Source: Candidatus Sumerlaeota bacterium (GTDB lineage Bacteria; Sumerlaeota; Sumerlaeia; Sumerlaeales; Sumerlaeaceae). From it: a stretch of 64,000 nucleotides of DNA. Every line of letters begins with the position of its first letter. Position 1 is the first letter of the stretch. The notes under the pieces are model-generated. The model saw only the letters and a list, made by a program, of their open reading frames with translations, was not told the origin of the DNA and searched no databases. A program made the position numbers and the translations under genes. The DNA is taken from positions 1 through 64,000 of the forward strand of contig JAPLSQ010000073.1 of the NCBI GenBank assembly GCA_026398535.1. Reading direction: 5' to 3'. Shown here piece after piece: positions 1 through 8,396 of this stretch.

Positions 1-1841
1 TCATCGCCGGAGGGCGCGGACGTCAGCAACGATGCCAGAAGACCGCGCTTCGCATCGATTGCCGAACGCTTCCATTCGGCTATATGTTCGCGCGCCGACT
101 TTGTGGAGGGTTCCCTGGGGCCGGTCTTCTCCATCCGCGCCAGCAATGCCTCGGCGGACGTGATGTCCCCCGCGTCGAGCTTGAGCGTCACTTCCGTCTT
201 GAGCTGTTCGCACACGGCCGCGCGGTTCAGCGCCTCCCAGCGCCCGGCGTCCTGGCGCACGCCCGCGTCATCAGGCTCCAGCACCTTCAAGCGCTCGAGG
301 AGCTGCCCGGCGTGTTCGAGCTGCTCCCGCGCCGCCCCGTCAACGAGCAGCGCCGCCAGCTCGGCGCGCAGGCGCTTCACCTCCGCCTCGCGCCGGTGAC
401 CCTCCAGGATGCCCGCGAACCGGTCCAGCCGCGAGTCCTTCACGCCCAGCGAGCGCATCTCGTCAAGCGCCGCGGCCGCCTGATCAAGGCCGCCGCCCGA
501 AACGGCCGCCGAGAAGACCGCCGACAACCGATCCAGTTTCCCCCGAACGCGGTCATCCATATCAGAACGCAGCTTCGCCAGCTCCGGGTGATCGCGCGGA
601 ATGAACCGGATGATCCGACCGGCTTTTTCCCATCCCGCGTCCAGGGCATGGCGCGAAAGACCCTCGTTCACGATCTCGCGCACCACGTCAAACAGCCCCG
701 CCGGCTCCAGTTCCAGCGCCGTCTCAACGGCAAGCCGCAACCCGCGATCGTCATTCGACGCCATGCGCTCGAGCAGTGACGACCGCAGACGCAGCGAGGA
801 CTCATGGCGAATCTTGAGCGTTTCGGCGCGCTCCTGGGCTTCGCGAAGACGCCCCGCGCCCGAAGCCGGCGCGACGTTTGAAACCGCGCCGCCCGCGCCG
901 TGCATGCCCGCCAGAACATGGAGTTCCTCCAGCAGTTCGCCCGCGCTGGCCTGGCGGTCTTCCATGCGGGCCGACAGCGCGCGCACGACCACCTCGTCCC
1001 ACGCGGCCGCCAGACCATCCACCGTCTCCGCGGGCGTGCGCCAGCGGCCCATCGGCAGTGTTCCCGTCAGCAGGACATAGGCCAGAACCCCGATCGAGTA
1101 GATGTCGCCGCGCTCGCTCCAGCCGCCGCCCTGCTGAACCTCCGGAGGCATGTACTGAAACGTGCCCACGATGGACGCCGCGGCCGACGACGAGCCCCGG
1201 GACGCATCATCCGACCCCAGCGTGGCGTCGGAACCGATCGAGTCCGCCGCCGCGGGGCCGGGCGCCGACGGGGACGACCCCGGCACAAACGTCGCCCCCA
1301 AGCCGATGCTGCGGCCGTCCATGCTCGCCGCGATGCTTTCGCGGAGAAACTCGTCGCCCACAATGGCCGCAAGGCCAAAGTCTGAAACTTTCACTCCGCC
1401 GTCCGCGCCGACCAGCGCGTTGCCGGCCTTGATGTCGCGGTGGATCACGCCACAGCCGTGCGCGTATGCGATCGCCGAGCAAACCTGGACGAGGATGCGC
1501 GCCGTCTCCGGCGCCGGAAGATGTCCGCCGCGGTCCCTGCGCAAATCCTCCAGCGACTGTGAATGCCGGCCGTCGGGTGACACGAAATCCATCGCGATCG
1601 CGTGAACCGATTCCTCCACGACCATGTCGTGCACCGCGACGATGTGCGGATGCTGCAGCCGCGCCAGCACCTGCGCCTCGCTTAGAAAGCGCGACTGGAA
1701 ACCGGCCGACCCTGCCAGCTTCTCCGGCAAAACCTTCAGCGCCCGGTGAACGCGCAGCAGCTCATGATCGGCAAGGTAGACATCGCCCATCGCCCCACGG
1801 CCCAAGAGGCGGATTATGCGATAATTCCCGAGGCGATCCAT
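1..1841 (-). CDS. Serine/threonine protein kinase (Pkn type), 3' end outside window
   Basis: Predicted cytosolic Hanks-type Ser/Thr kinase. Translating the minus strand from the ATG at 1841 gives an open frame of 613 codons that runs off the left edge, so the C-terminus is missing. Seen directly: glycine-rich loop GRGAMGDVY (residues 14-22), a candidate ATP-binding Lys36 in ALKVL, catalytic loop HRDIKAGN with Asp136, DFG with Asp154, and GTFQYMPPE from residue 226. About 70 residues separate DFG from the PPE motif, far more than usual, and this stretch is rich in Ser, Gly and Ala. After roughly residue 300 the protein is charged and helical, perhaps coiled coil or degenerate TPR. No transmembrane segment is visible in the part present. 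No Shine-Dalgarno site is obvious. Substrates are unknown. Confidence 0.9.
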   Translation of the reverse strand, partial: MDRLGNYRIIRLLGRGAMGDVYLADHELLRVHRALKVLPEKLAGSAGFQSRFLSEAQVLARLQHPHIVAVHDMVVEESVHAIAMDFVSPDGRHSQSLEDLRRDRGGHLPAPETARILVQVCSAIAYAHGCGVIHRDIKAGNALVGADGGVKVSDFGLAAIVGDEFLRESIAASMDGRSIGLGATFVPGSSPSAPGPAAADSIGSDATLGSDDASRGSSSAAASIVGTFQYMPPEVQQGGGWSERGDIYSIGVLAYVLLTGTLPMGRWRTPAETVDGLAAAWDEVVVRALSARMEDRQASAGELLEELHVLAGMHGAGGAVSNVAPASGAGRLREAQERAETLKIRHESSLRLRSSLLERMASNDDRGLRLAVETALELEPAGLFDVVREIVNEGLSRHALDAGWEKAGRIIRFIPRDHPELAKLRSDMDDRVRGKLDRLSAVFSAAVSGGGLDQAAAALDEMRSLGVKDSRLDRFAGILEGHRREAEVKRLRAELAALLVDGAAREQLEHAGQLLERLKVLEPDDAGVRQDAGRWEALNRAAVCEQLKTEVTLKLDAGDITSAEALLARMEKTGPREPSTKSAREHIAEWKRSAIDAKRGLLASLLTSAPSGD

Positions 1842-2171
1842 TGAAAAAACAGACTCGGGGTGAACCGAAACAAAACGCAAGAATAGTTTGTTTTATGTTT
1901 TGGTGCGGGCCAGGGGATCCTCACACCACATGCCTTCAATCTTGTTTTCCTTGGCGTTCTTGGCAGCTTTGCGTGAGAAAGAAAAAAACCATAAAAGATT
2001 ATCTCGCGCAAAGACCGCGATGCCTAAAGAATAGCGCGCGGGATAATACCGGTCCTTCGAAGTTCAACAACACACAACCGTAAAAATCCGAAATGTTTTG
2101 TTGCAATAGCATACGCAAACTTTAGGAAATCGACAATTGAAAGTTTTGAATATCATTCGTGAGGTGAATTC
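1842..2171. other. Intergenic region with an imperfect inverted repeat
   Basis: This gap between the kinase start and the next plus-strand reading frames is AT-richer than its surroundings. I see no convincing gene in it. It holds the inverted repeat annotated at 1967-2013. The stretch 2100-2160 is AT-rich and could hold a promoter for the genes to the right, but no clear -35/-10 pair can be assigned. Confidence 0.5.
1967..2013. repeat. Imperfect inverted repeat, CTTTGCGTGAGA family
   Basis: The left arm CTTTGCGTGAGA (1967-1978) and right arm TCTCGCGCAAAG (2002-2013) are complementary at 11 of 12 positions and flank a 23-base A-rich loop. A nearly identical arm pair occurs at 50031-50082, also between genes. 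There is no T tract on either side, so it does not look like a terminator. It may be a degenerate dispersed intergenic repeat. Confidence 0.55.
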
Positions 2172-2279
2172 ATGAAGTCATCACACCGCGAATCGTCCGG
2201 TTCCGGCAGCAAGCGCGGCGGTGAAAACGGACACAGCGAAGGCGGAGGCAGACACAGCGGCGGCGGGCAAGTTGGGTAG
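2172..2279 (+). CDS. Possible small Gly/Ser/His-rich protein (35 aa)
   Basis: A short reading frame of 35 codons starts at ATG 2172, preceded by a good GAGGTGA-type ribosome binding site at 2161-2167. The peptide begins MKSSHRESSGSGSKRGG and is almost entirely Gly, Ser, His, Arg and Lys, with no hydrophobic segment. Translation is supported only by the ribosome binding site. It lies 88 bases upstream of the GroES-like gene on the same strand, so it could be a leader peptide or a small basic protein. No family is recognised, and it may be chance. Confidence 0.3.
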   Translation: MKSSHRESSGSGSKRGGENGHSEGGGRHSGGGQVG

Positions 2280-2367
2280 TGAATCCTTGCGCATTGCCCC
2301 CAACGCAACCCGCGACGCCGCAAATGGGAATCGACAAAGTAATATCATCGCGGGTAATTAGTTTGAT

Positions 2368-2757
2368 ATGAGAATCGGAGAAAAAGAAATCCTTGTTGTT
2401 GGCGACAGGGTGCTCGTCAAACCTGACAATGCCGAGGAGCGCACCAAGGTGGGGCTGGTGCTTCCCCAAAGCGTGGTGGAAAAGGATCCGGTCCAGTCGG
2501 GGCGGATTATTATCACGGGACCCGGCACGCCCATGCCAAGTTTCACGAGCGATGAAAGCGAACCGTGGCAGGAATCAAGCGACAAACACACGCGCTACAT
2601 TCCTGTGCAGGCGCAGGCGGGTGATTATGCGCTATTTCTTCGCAAGGAAGCCGTTGAAATCCGCTACCGAAGCGAGACCTATCTTGTCGTGCCCCAATCG
2701 GCCATCCTGCTGCTCATCCGCGGAGATGACATCAATAAGAACGCGTTTGAGCAGTGA
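2368..2757 (+). CDS. GroES-like co-chaperonin (Cpn10 family), orphan
   Basis: A 129-residue protein with the Cpn10 signature near its N-terminus (VVGDRVLVKPDNAEERTKVG, residues 10-29), followed by VLPQ and the family's closing strand region (GDYALFLRKEAVEI, then LVVPQSAILLLI). Cpn10 proteins cap GroEL rings in the cytosol. Standard GroES is about 95-100 residues. The extra length lies in a polar insertion around residues 55-80 (SDESEPWQESSDKHTRY), a form known from divergent GroES-like proteins in several phyla. No groEL lies in the window, so this is probably a second, stand-alone copy. The ATG is preceded by only a weak ribosome binding site. Confidence 0.82.
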   Translation: MRIGEKEILVVGDRVLVKPDNAEERTKVGLVLPQSVVEKDPVQSGRIIITGPGTPMPSFTSDESEPWQESSDKHTRYIPVQAQAGDYALFLRKEAVEIRYRSETYLVVPQSAILLLIRGDDINKNAFEQ

Positions 2758-2822
2758 TTCCCGGCGAACAACCATTTATGCAAATGTGAGCGGCGCGTCC
2801 GCGCCGCAATCCCCCGCGCTGC

Positions 2823-3140
2823 TCAAAGCGCAACGCCTTTCTGTCGGATGCTTTGGAGAAGCTTGCTCAACGAGGAGGGGCCGCGTTCAAAATCGTTGCT
2901 TGTGAGTTTCATGGTGTTGATCAACTCGCCGTATTCAAAACCTGTCTCCAGCGCGATCGTGCTGATGGTCTTTCGGTGCGGCCAGTCCATGGGATCGTGA
3001 ACGATACAGATCTCGTATGGGCAATCCTTCCGCGCTTTACCCGTCGCGCGCGCGCCGTAAATCCATATCCGCGCGGCGGGAAAATGCGCGCGCACCCGCG
3101 CCGCGAACGATTTAAGCATCTCTTTGTCCCTGTCAGTCAC
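2823..3140 (-). CDS. Nucleotidyltransferase-fold protein with altered active site
   Basis: A 105-residue protein with the layout of small MNT/Pol-beta-type nucleotidyltransferases: a helix, then IWIYGARATGKARKDCPYEICIV (residues 26-48), then a C-terminal region ending in a typical LSKLLQSIRQKGVAL helix. In active members the corresponding motif reads GSRA...SDxD, where two Asp bind metal. Here Ser is replaced by Ala and the acidic pair reads P-Y-E, so the first Asp is lost and the second is Glu. This suggests weak or absent catalysis, perhaps a binding or antitoxin-like role. It is divergent from glnD, which carries a complete nucleotidyltransferase domain. No HEPN partner gene is visible. 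Confidence 0.65.
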   Translation of the reverse strand: MTDRDKEMLKSFAARVRAHFPAARIWIYGARATGKARKDCPYEICIVHDPMDWPHRKTISTIALETGFEYGELINTMKLTSNDFERGPSSLSKLLQSIRQKGVAL

Positions 3141-3236
3141 AAGGTGTTGCCTGATTTGAAGTTAAACAATTGTGCGTTTATCATTCAGCATCATAAATGA
3201 TGAATGTCAGTCACGATTTTATCCGTGCTGGTGTAG

Positions 3237-5972
3237 TTGCCCGATATGGCGCCACACGGCAAGGATTCACTCACCCAATACCAGCTTGACCTGAATGCCG
3301 CGCGGCGGCGGGATTTCCTGTCCCATGCTAACAACGTTCTCAAGGAATCGCGCGCGCGCCTCGTGCGCGCCTGCCACAAGTACGGCGGATTTCAGAGTTG
3401 CCGGCGCTACACCGGCGACATGGACGCTCTTCTGCTGGAAGCCCACGACTGGCTGGCAACGATGGCGCGGCTGGCCGAAGCAGATTATTCGCGCATCGCG
3501 CTGATCGCGCAGGGCGGATTCGGGCGAAGCCAGCTCAGCCTTTATTCCGATCTTGACCTGCTGTTTCTCATGCCTGACGCCCCGACACCCGTTGAACACG
3601 CGTTCATCAAAAGTTTCCTGTATCTCTTATGGGATCTGAACAAGCTCGATATCGGTTATGCCACAAAGCGTCCCGGCGACATACTGGGCGCCGTGGGCAC
3701 TGATTTTGATTCCACGACTTCGCTTGCCGAAACAAGGCTGATCTTCGGCAACGCGCGGGCGCATTCCGAGCTTGTCCGGCGTCTCGAAAAGCTCATCCGC
3801 GGTTCCGCCCGCAAATGGTTCATCGAATCCGTGCTTAAAGAAATTGAAAACCGCCACGCCAAGCATGACAGCTCGGTATATCTTCTCGAACCCAACATCA
3901 AAGACGATGAAGGCGGCCTGCGCGACGCGCATTCGCTGGGCTGGCTCGTTTATGCGATGCATGGCTCGGCTGATCTCAACATCCTCGTGGAGAAGGAAGT
4001 TCTGAGCGCCGGCGAGCTGGATTCGATCACAAAGGCGATGGATTTCATGCTGGCGGCGCGCATACAACTTCACAGCCTTGAAGGCCGCAAAGTCGACACC
4101 ATGACCTTCGACAAACAGCCGAGGGTCGCCGCCGCGTTCGGATACAAACCTGATCCGCTGCTCCTGGCGGAGGAAAAGCTGATGCGCGACTACTACATGC
4201 GGGCGCGTGATATTGACCGTTTCACTCAGAAGGCCCGGCGCATCCTGACATATCGCGCGCGCTCAGTGGTTGGCGGCGTGATCGACGCGATTCGACGCCG
4301 CTCGCAAGGCAAACATTACTACACGAAGGACGGCGTGCAGTTTCACAAGAAAATCACCGCCGACTACTTCCGCCATGATCCGGCGCGCGTCATGGAGTGC
4401 TTCCACCTTGCATGCGATTCCGGCACGCTGCTGAGCGATGAGCTCAAGGACCTCCTGATCGCCTCGCGCGACGCCTTGGACGCCGAATCTTTCCGCGCGT
4501 CGCCGCAATGCCGCGACCTGTTCATGAGCATTCTCGGTCACAAGCACAACGCCGCGCGAACCATCCACGCCATGCATGAAACAGGCATACTCGCCGATTA
4601 TCTGCCGGAGTTTGTGAAGATATTCTGCATGGTGCGCATCGACCATTATCACCGCTACACGGTTGATGAGCACCTGATCAAGACCATCGAGGTGTCCGAG
4701 GCCCTGGCTGGCGGACAGGAAGGGCAGCCGCCCCGCCTGACCGAGGCCGCGCGCCAAATCCCGCGATGGGACCTGCTGAACCTGGCGCTGCTGCTGCATG
4801 ACATCGGCAAGGGCGAGGGGCACGGACATGTGTTGCGGGGCGCCAGCATTTCCGAGCGCATAACCCAGCGCATGAACCTGCCGCCCGATGACCGCGAAAT
4901 CGTGCGCCAGCTCATCCTGCTTCATCTCAAAATGACCCACATCTCCCAGCGGCGCGACCTCGACGATCCGATTGTCATCCGCGAAATGGCGGACACCGTG
5001 CAATTGCCCGACATGCTCAGGATGCTTTACGTGCTCACCTACTGCGACACACGGGCTGTAGGTCCCTCAGCATGGAACGACTGGAAGGACGCGCTGCTGC
5101 ACGATCTATATCGCAAAACCCTGCTGCAACTCGAGGACCAAAATCCGCTCAAGCCAATGGATGACACCGCGATGCGCAAGCTCGCGGCCCAAATCGTTGA
5201 GATAGCGGGCGGCGGCGCAACTGGGGCGGAAGTCGCCAGGTTTCTCAGCACCGTGCAGCCAAAGTATCTTAACTGCGTCTCGCCGTCGCGCATGGCCCGC
5301 CACATCCGCATGCTCCGGCTGCTGAACGATGACACCCACATCATTTGGGAAACCGAGGATCCGCCAGATCTTGATTATACAGAGATCACGACCGTCTCCC
5401 ATGACAAACCCGGATTCATGGCCCTGATGTGCGGGGCTCTCGCATCCAAAAACGTGAACATCCTCAGTGTGCAGGCGTTCTCAACAAGCGATGGCCGGAT
5501 CATCGACACTTTCCAGGTCACTGATCTTCGGGGGATGAAGCTGCCGCATGGATTCAGACTCGACCGGCTGCGCGCCGACCTGAACAAGGTGCTTCAGGGA
5601 AAGGCAAAGGCCGCGGACGTGTTTCCGATCAAGCGCAGATCGCTTACCGTGAAGGCAGATCTGGATATCGTGAAACCAGCCCGTGTCATTTTCAACAACG
5701 ATGAGTCGCCCAATTACACATTGCTCGAAGTCAAGGCGCATGACCGACCCGGATTGCTCTACGATCTGACCTCGACGTGCTCCGAGCATGGTTGCAATAT
5801 CCATCTCGCCATGATCACCACGGAAGCCTACCGCGTGGTCGACGTGTTTTACCTTACCGACCTTGACTACAACAAACTCGAACCCGCCCGGTTGAAAAAA
5901 CTTCAGTCGAGTCTCGAAGCGGTGATCACCCACCCGGCGGGACATCCCGCTCCCCTACCGCGCCCGGGATGA
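3237..5972 (+). CDS. glnD: PII uridylyltransferase/uridylyl-removing enzyme
   Basis: A bifunctional nitrogen sensor that uridylylates PII proteins when glutamine is low and deuridylylates them when it is high. The 911-residue length and domain order fit GlnD: nucleotidyltransferase domain (GGFGRSQLSLYSDLDLLFL, about residues 92-110), a GlnD-specific helical region, an HD hydrolase domain (LLLHDIGKGEGHGH, with His521) and two C-terminal ACT domains (around residues 720-800 and 830-900; the second contains HDRPGLLYDL). The frame can start at TTG 3237 or ATG 3246; the choice changes three residues. No glnB, glnK, amt or glnA gene is in the window. Transcription is away from the small nucleotidyltransferase-like gene, and the gene converges on the YfhO-type gene with a 14-base gap. 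Confidence 0.95.
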   Translation: MPDMAPHGKDSLTQYQLDLNAARRRDFLSHANNVLKESRARLVRACHKYGGFQSCRRYTGDMDALLLEAHDWLATMARLAEADYSRIALIAQGGFGRSQLSLYSDLDLLFLMPDAPTPVEHAFIKSFLYLLWDLNKLDIGYATKRPGDILGAVGTDFDSTTSLAETRLIFGNARAHSELVRRLEKLIRGSARKWFIESVLKEIENRHAKHDSSVYLLEPNIKDDEGGLRDAHSLGWLVYAMHGSADLNILVEKEVLSAGELDSITKAMDFMLAARIQLHSLEGRKVDTMTFDKQPRVAAAFGYKPDPLLLAEEKLMRDYYMRARDIDRFTQKARRILTYRARSVVGGVIDAIRRRSQGKHYYTKDGVQFHKKITADYFRHDPARVMECFHLACDSGTLLSDELKDLLIASRDALDAESFRASPQCRDLFMSILGHKHNAARTIHAMHETGILADYLPEFVKIFCMVRIDHYHRYTVDEHLIKTIEVSEALAGGQEGQPPRLTEAARQIPRWDLLNLALLLHDIGKGEGHGHVLRGASISERITQRMNLPPDDREIVRQLILLHLKMTHISQRRDLDDPIVIREMADTVQLPDMLRMLYVLTYCDTRAVGPSAWNDWKDALLHDLYRKTLLQLEDQNPLKPMDDTAMRKLAAQIVEIAGGGATGAEVARFLSTVQPKYLNCVSPSRMARHIRMLRLLNDDTHIIWETEDPPDLDYTEITTVSHDKPGFMALMCGALASKNVNILSVQAFSTSDGRIIDTFQVTDLRGMKLPHGFRLDRLRADLNKVLQGKAKAADVFPIKRRSLTVKADLDIVKPARVIFNNDESPNYTLLEVKAHDRPGLLYDLTSTCSEHGCNIHLAMITTEAYRVVDVFYLTDLDYNKLEPARLKKLQSSLEAVITHPAGHPAPLPRPG

Positions 5973-5986
5973 CCATTACGCGTTTA

Positions 5987-8305
5987 TCAATCATGAACAG
6001 GCAGCCCGGTTTTGCGGCGGGCGGAGATGACGATCACGCCCGCCAGCGAAGCAAGCGACACAAACATTCCCAGCCGGAAGGAGGCTGGCTCATAGGCAAT
6101 GACAGATTCGGCGCCGGGCGCGCCGCTTTCGATTGCGGGGATTGTGAATGCCGAATAGATCGGCGCGGCTGGACGAAGCGCGGAGACACACGCAACGTCT
6201 TCAGACCCGGCAGTGATGGCGTACTCGCTGACCGGTTTAATTCTCCATCCCGGATAATAATTTTGCAGCATCAGGATTTCGCGCGCCGGCCCGGCAGGGT
6301 AAGAAAGGCGGATTGAGTTGGCGGCTCGTTTTTGGATGCTGATATTTGCGGCGGACCGGGCGGCCTCAAACGCGGCGCTTGTGAGCGAGTCATAACGATG
6401 GGGCGCAAAGGCGCGTCCTGGCGGCTCAAACCATGGTTCGGCAGTGCGAGCGCCTTTGCTGTTTTCCTGTGATGGCCCGCTCCACAATCCGGGTTTATCA
6501 TGATCGGCGATTGCCTGATCAAGCGCGCGCGCATCGAGAAACCATCCGGCGGAATAATCGCTCTGCCACAACTGGCAGTTCATGCCGGGCGCGCCGTAAG
6601 GCTGGCCAACTTTCCGCCAGTTCGGCCCCATGTCGTTGATCGGATATTCCGTGAGAACAAAGTTGACGCCCATCAGCGCAAGCAGGGGGGCGTTCAGTTT
6701 GTCGTTGCGCAAGTTGCGATTGAATTTGCGCATGAAGTTGGCGCAGGCGCGCGTGGGCAGCAGGCCCTCCTCGTAGCCGTCCGTGAGGGCGATGCCCATC
6801 GTCATGTTGAGATCAGGTTGAAGGCGGACAAGACGCCCGGCCACGGCGCTCAAGCGGTGATCCAGATAATAATTGCTGTCGTCGGCCATGAAACGGTGAA
6901 GGCGGGGGGCGCGGCCGGATGATTGATTATCCGCCATGACGCGCATCGGGGGCGGCGTGATATCCAGGACACGCGTCTCAACAAAGAGCGAATTGAGTTC
7001 CGCATTGTGCGTGAGACTGAGGTCGGCGCCCAGAACCAAGACCAGAAGCACGGCGATTGCGGTTACATGCCGCGCCGCCGATCTGTCAGACGCCGGGATA
7101 CCGCCAAGCCATTTCCTGCCGTGCGCCATTAACTGGCTCATTCCCTGTGCAGCAATGACAGCATAAAGCAGCGTTTCAATATTCAATGCGCGGGCGGCGC
7201 CGCGCGAACGATAAAGAAACGGCACAAAAAGATGGATGAGCGGCGTCAGGCCGCCCTGTTTGCCGAGAGCATACAACAGCGCCGCCAGCCATGCGGCAAC
7301 CAGGGCGATGTGGCGCGGCGAGCGCCGCTGAAACATCCGGTGAAGTCCCAACAGAAAGAGCGGAAATGTGAGAATGCCGGCATACAATCCCATCTCGGAG
7401 TATGCCAGCGGCTGGCCCGCGTCTCCTGTCAGGCGGTTATAGAAACGCGGCATGAAAAGCGCCGGCAACAGTTGCCATTCAAGCGCGGGCGCATTCGGAT
7501 CAGGATAAGGCCTGACGCGCTCGGACAACCCCGAGAGTTCAAGCGACGGCATCAGTTGGGCGGCTGTCATGACGCCCGCAAACACGAGTCCCGCCTGGAT
7601 GAACACGATACGACCCGTGAGAAATCTCGCGCGGACCGGCGATTGCCAGCAGACTGCCAGAAAATACGCGATAAGATAAATTTCAAGAAACAGGATGGCG
7701 AGCACGGTGTGCTGGGGGTGTCCCGCGAGCAGTGACAACGCCGCGAAGATGGCAACCGTCAGCCATGCATTTGGCTGCCGCAGACAGCGCAAGCCGGCGC
7801 AGAAAATCCACGGCGCCCAAACAAGGGCGGCAATGGAATTGACCTGTTCGGCATGGCCAAGGAAAAAACCGCCGCAGGCATACGCCACTCCGGCATAAGC
7901 CGAAGCCATGCGTTGCGCGCCGAACCCTTGGCGCGCCAGCCGCGCGGCGCCAAGGCCGCCAAATGCCAGATGGGCGAAAATGTAAAGATGGAGGGCGAAA
8001 GGCAGGGGCAGCGTGAGCGCGGCCCACATGGGCGGATAGAGCGGCGCCGACTGCATCGCCGCCAGCAACGGACACCCGCCCCAGATTTGCCAGTTCCACA
8101 AAGGCATCGCCCCCGAGCAATAGGCCTGTTTCACCATGGCGGCCTGCGGGTAAAGAAGGTTCAAAAAATCCATGCCGGAAAACACCATGCCCGGCCTGAG
8201 CATGACGCCCCACACGGCGCAGCATCCCGCCGCAACAAGCAACGACGCAAGAAATCTCCGCGCCGGCCCGCGGCAAAAACCCAAGGTGTGTTTTGTGAAT
8301 CCCAT
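5987..8305 (-). CDS. YfhO-type polytopic membrane protein
   Basis: A 772-residue inner-membrane protein with about a dozen hydrophobic segments in its first two thirds and a soluble C-terminal domain before a last hydrophobic stretch. The first loop has the YfhO/GT-C pattern: GMDFLNLLYPQ (about residues 44-54), then PLWNWQIWGGCPLLA. Members of this family are thought to move sugars from lipid carriers onto envelope polymers or teichoic-type chains; the exact reaction here is unknown. The first acidic residue of the usual GxD loop is present. It is divergent from the TolB-like gene, with about 90 bases between the starts. Other polytopic proteins of the same broad type occur at 39.5, 50.1 and 54.8 kb. 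Confidence 0.75.
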   Translation of the reverse strand: MGFTKHTLGFCRGPARRFLASLLVAAGCCAVWGVMLRPGMVFSGMDFLNLLYPQAAMVKQAYCSGAMPLWNWQIWGGCPLLAAMQSAPLYPPMWAALTLPLPFALHLYIFAHLAFGGLGAARLARQGFGAQRMASAYAGVAYACGGFFLGHAEQVNSIAALVWAPWIFCAGLRCLRQPNAWLTVAIFAALSLLAGHPQHTVLAILFLEIYLIAYFLAVCWQSPVRARFLTGRIVFIQAGLVFAGVMTAAQLMPSLELSGLSERVRPYPDPNAPALEWQLLPALFMPRFYNRLTGDAGQPLAYSEMGLYAGILTFPLFLLGLHRMFQRRSPRHIALVAAWLAALLYALGKQGGLTPLIHLFVPFLYRSRGAARALNIETLLYAVIAAQGMSQLMAHGRKWLGGIPASDRSAARHVTAIAVLLVLVLGADLSLTHNAELNSLFVETRVLDITPPPMRVMADNQSSGRAPRLHRFMADDSNYYLDHRLSAVAGRLVRLQPDLNMTMGIALTDGYEEGLLPTRACANFMRKFNRNLRNDKLNAPLLALMGVNFVLTEYPINDMGPNWRKVGQPYGAPGMNCQLWQSDYSAGWFLDARALDQAIADHDKPGLWSGPSQENSKGARTAEPWFEPPGRAFAPHRYDSLTSAAFEAARSAANISIQKRAANSIRLSYPAGPAREILMLQNYYPGWRIKPVSEYAITAGSEDVACVSALRPAAPIYSAFTIPAIESGAPGAESVIAYEPASFRLGMFVSLASLAGVIVISARRKTGLPVHD
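6214..6235. repeat. 22-bp exact direct repeat, copy 1
   Basis: The 22 bases starting TGATGGCGTACTCG and ending CTGACCGG are identical to 28165-28186. Here they lie inside the YfhO-type gene and encode PVSEYAI on the minus strand. The identity stops at both ends. Confidence 0.6.
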
Positions 8306-8396
8306 TATATGATTGAATAGCCTGCCTGCATCATAGTTTGCGTTAAGTGAAGCTGATTATGTTGTCCAGTTCCTGTTGATGCGGAGTTCTGCTGAT

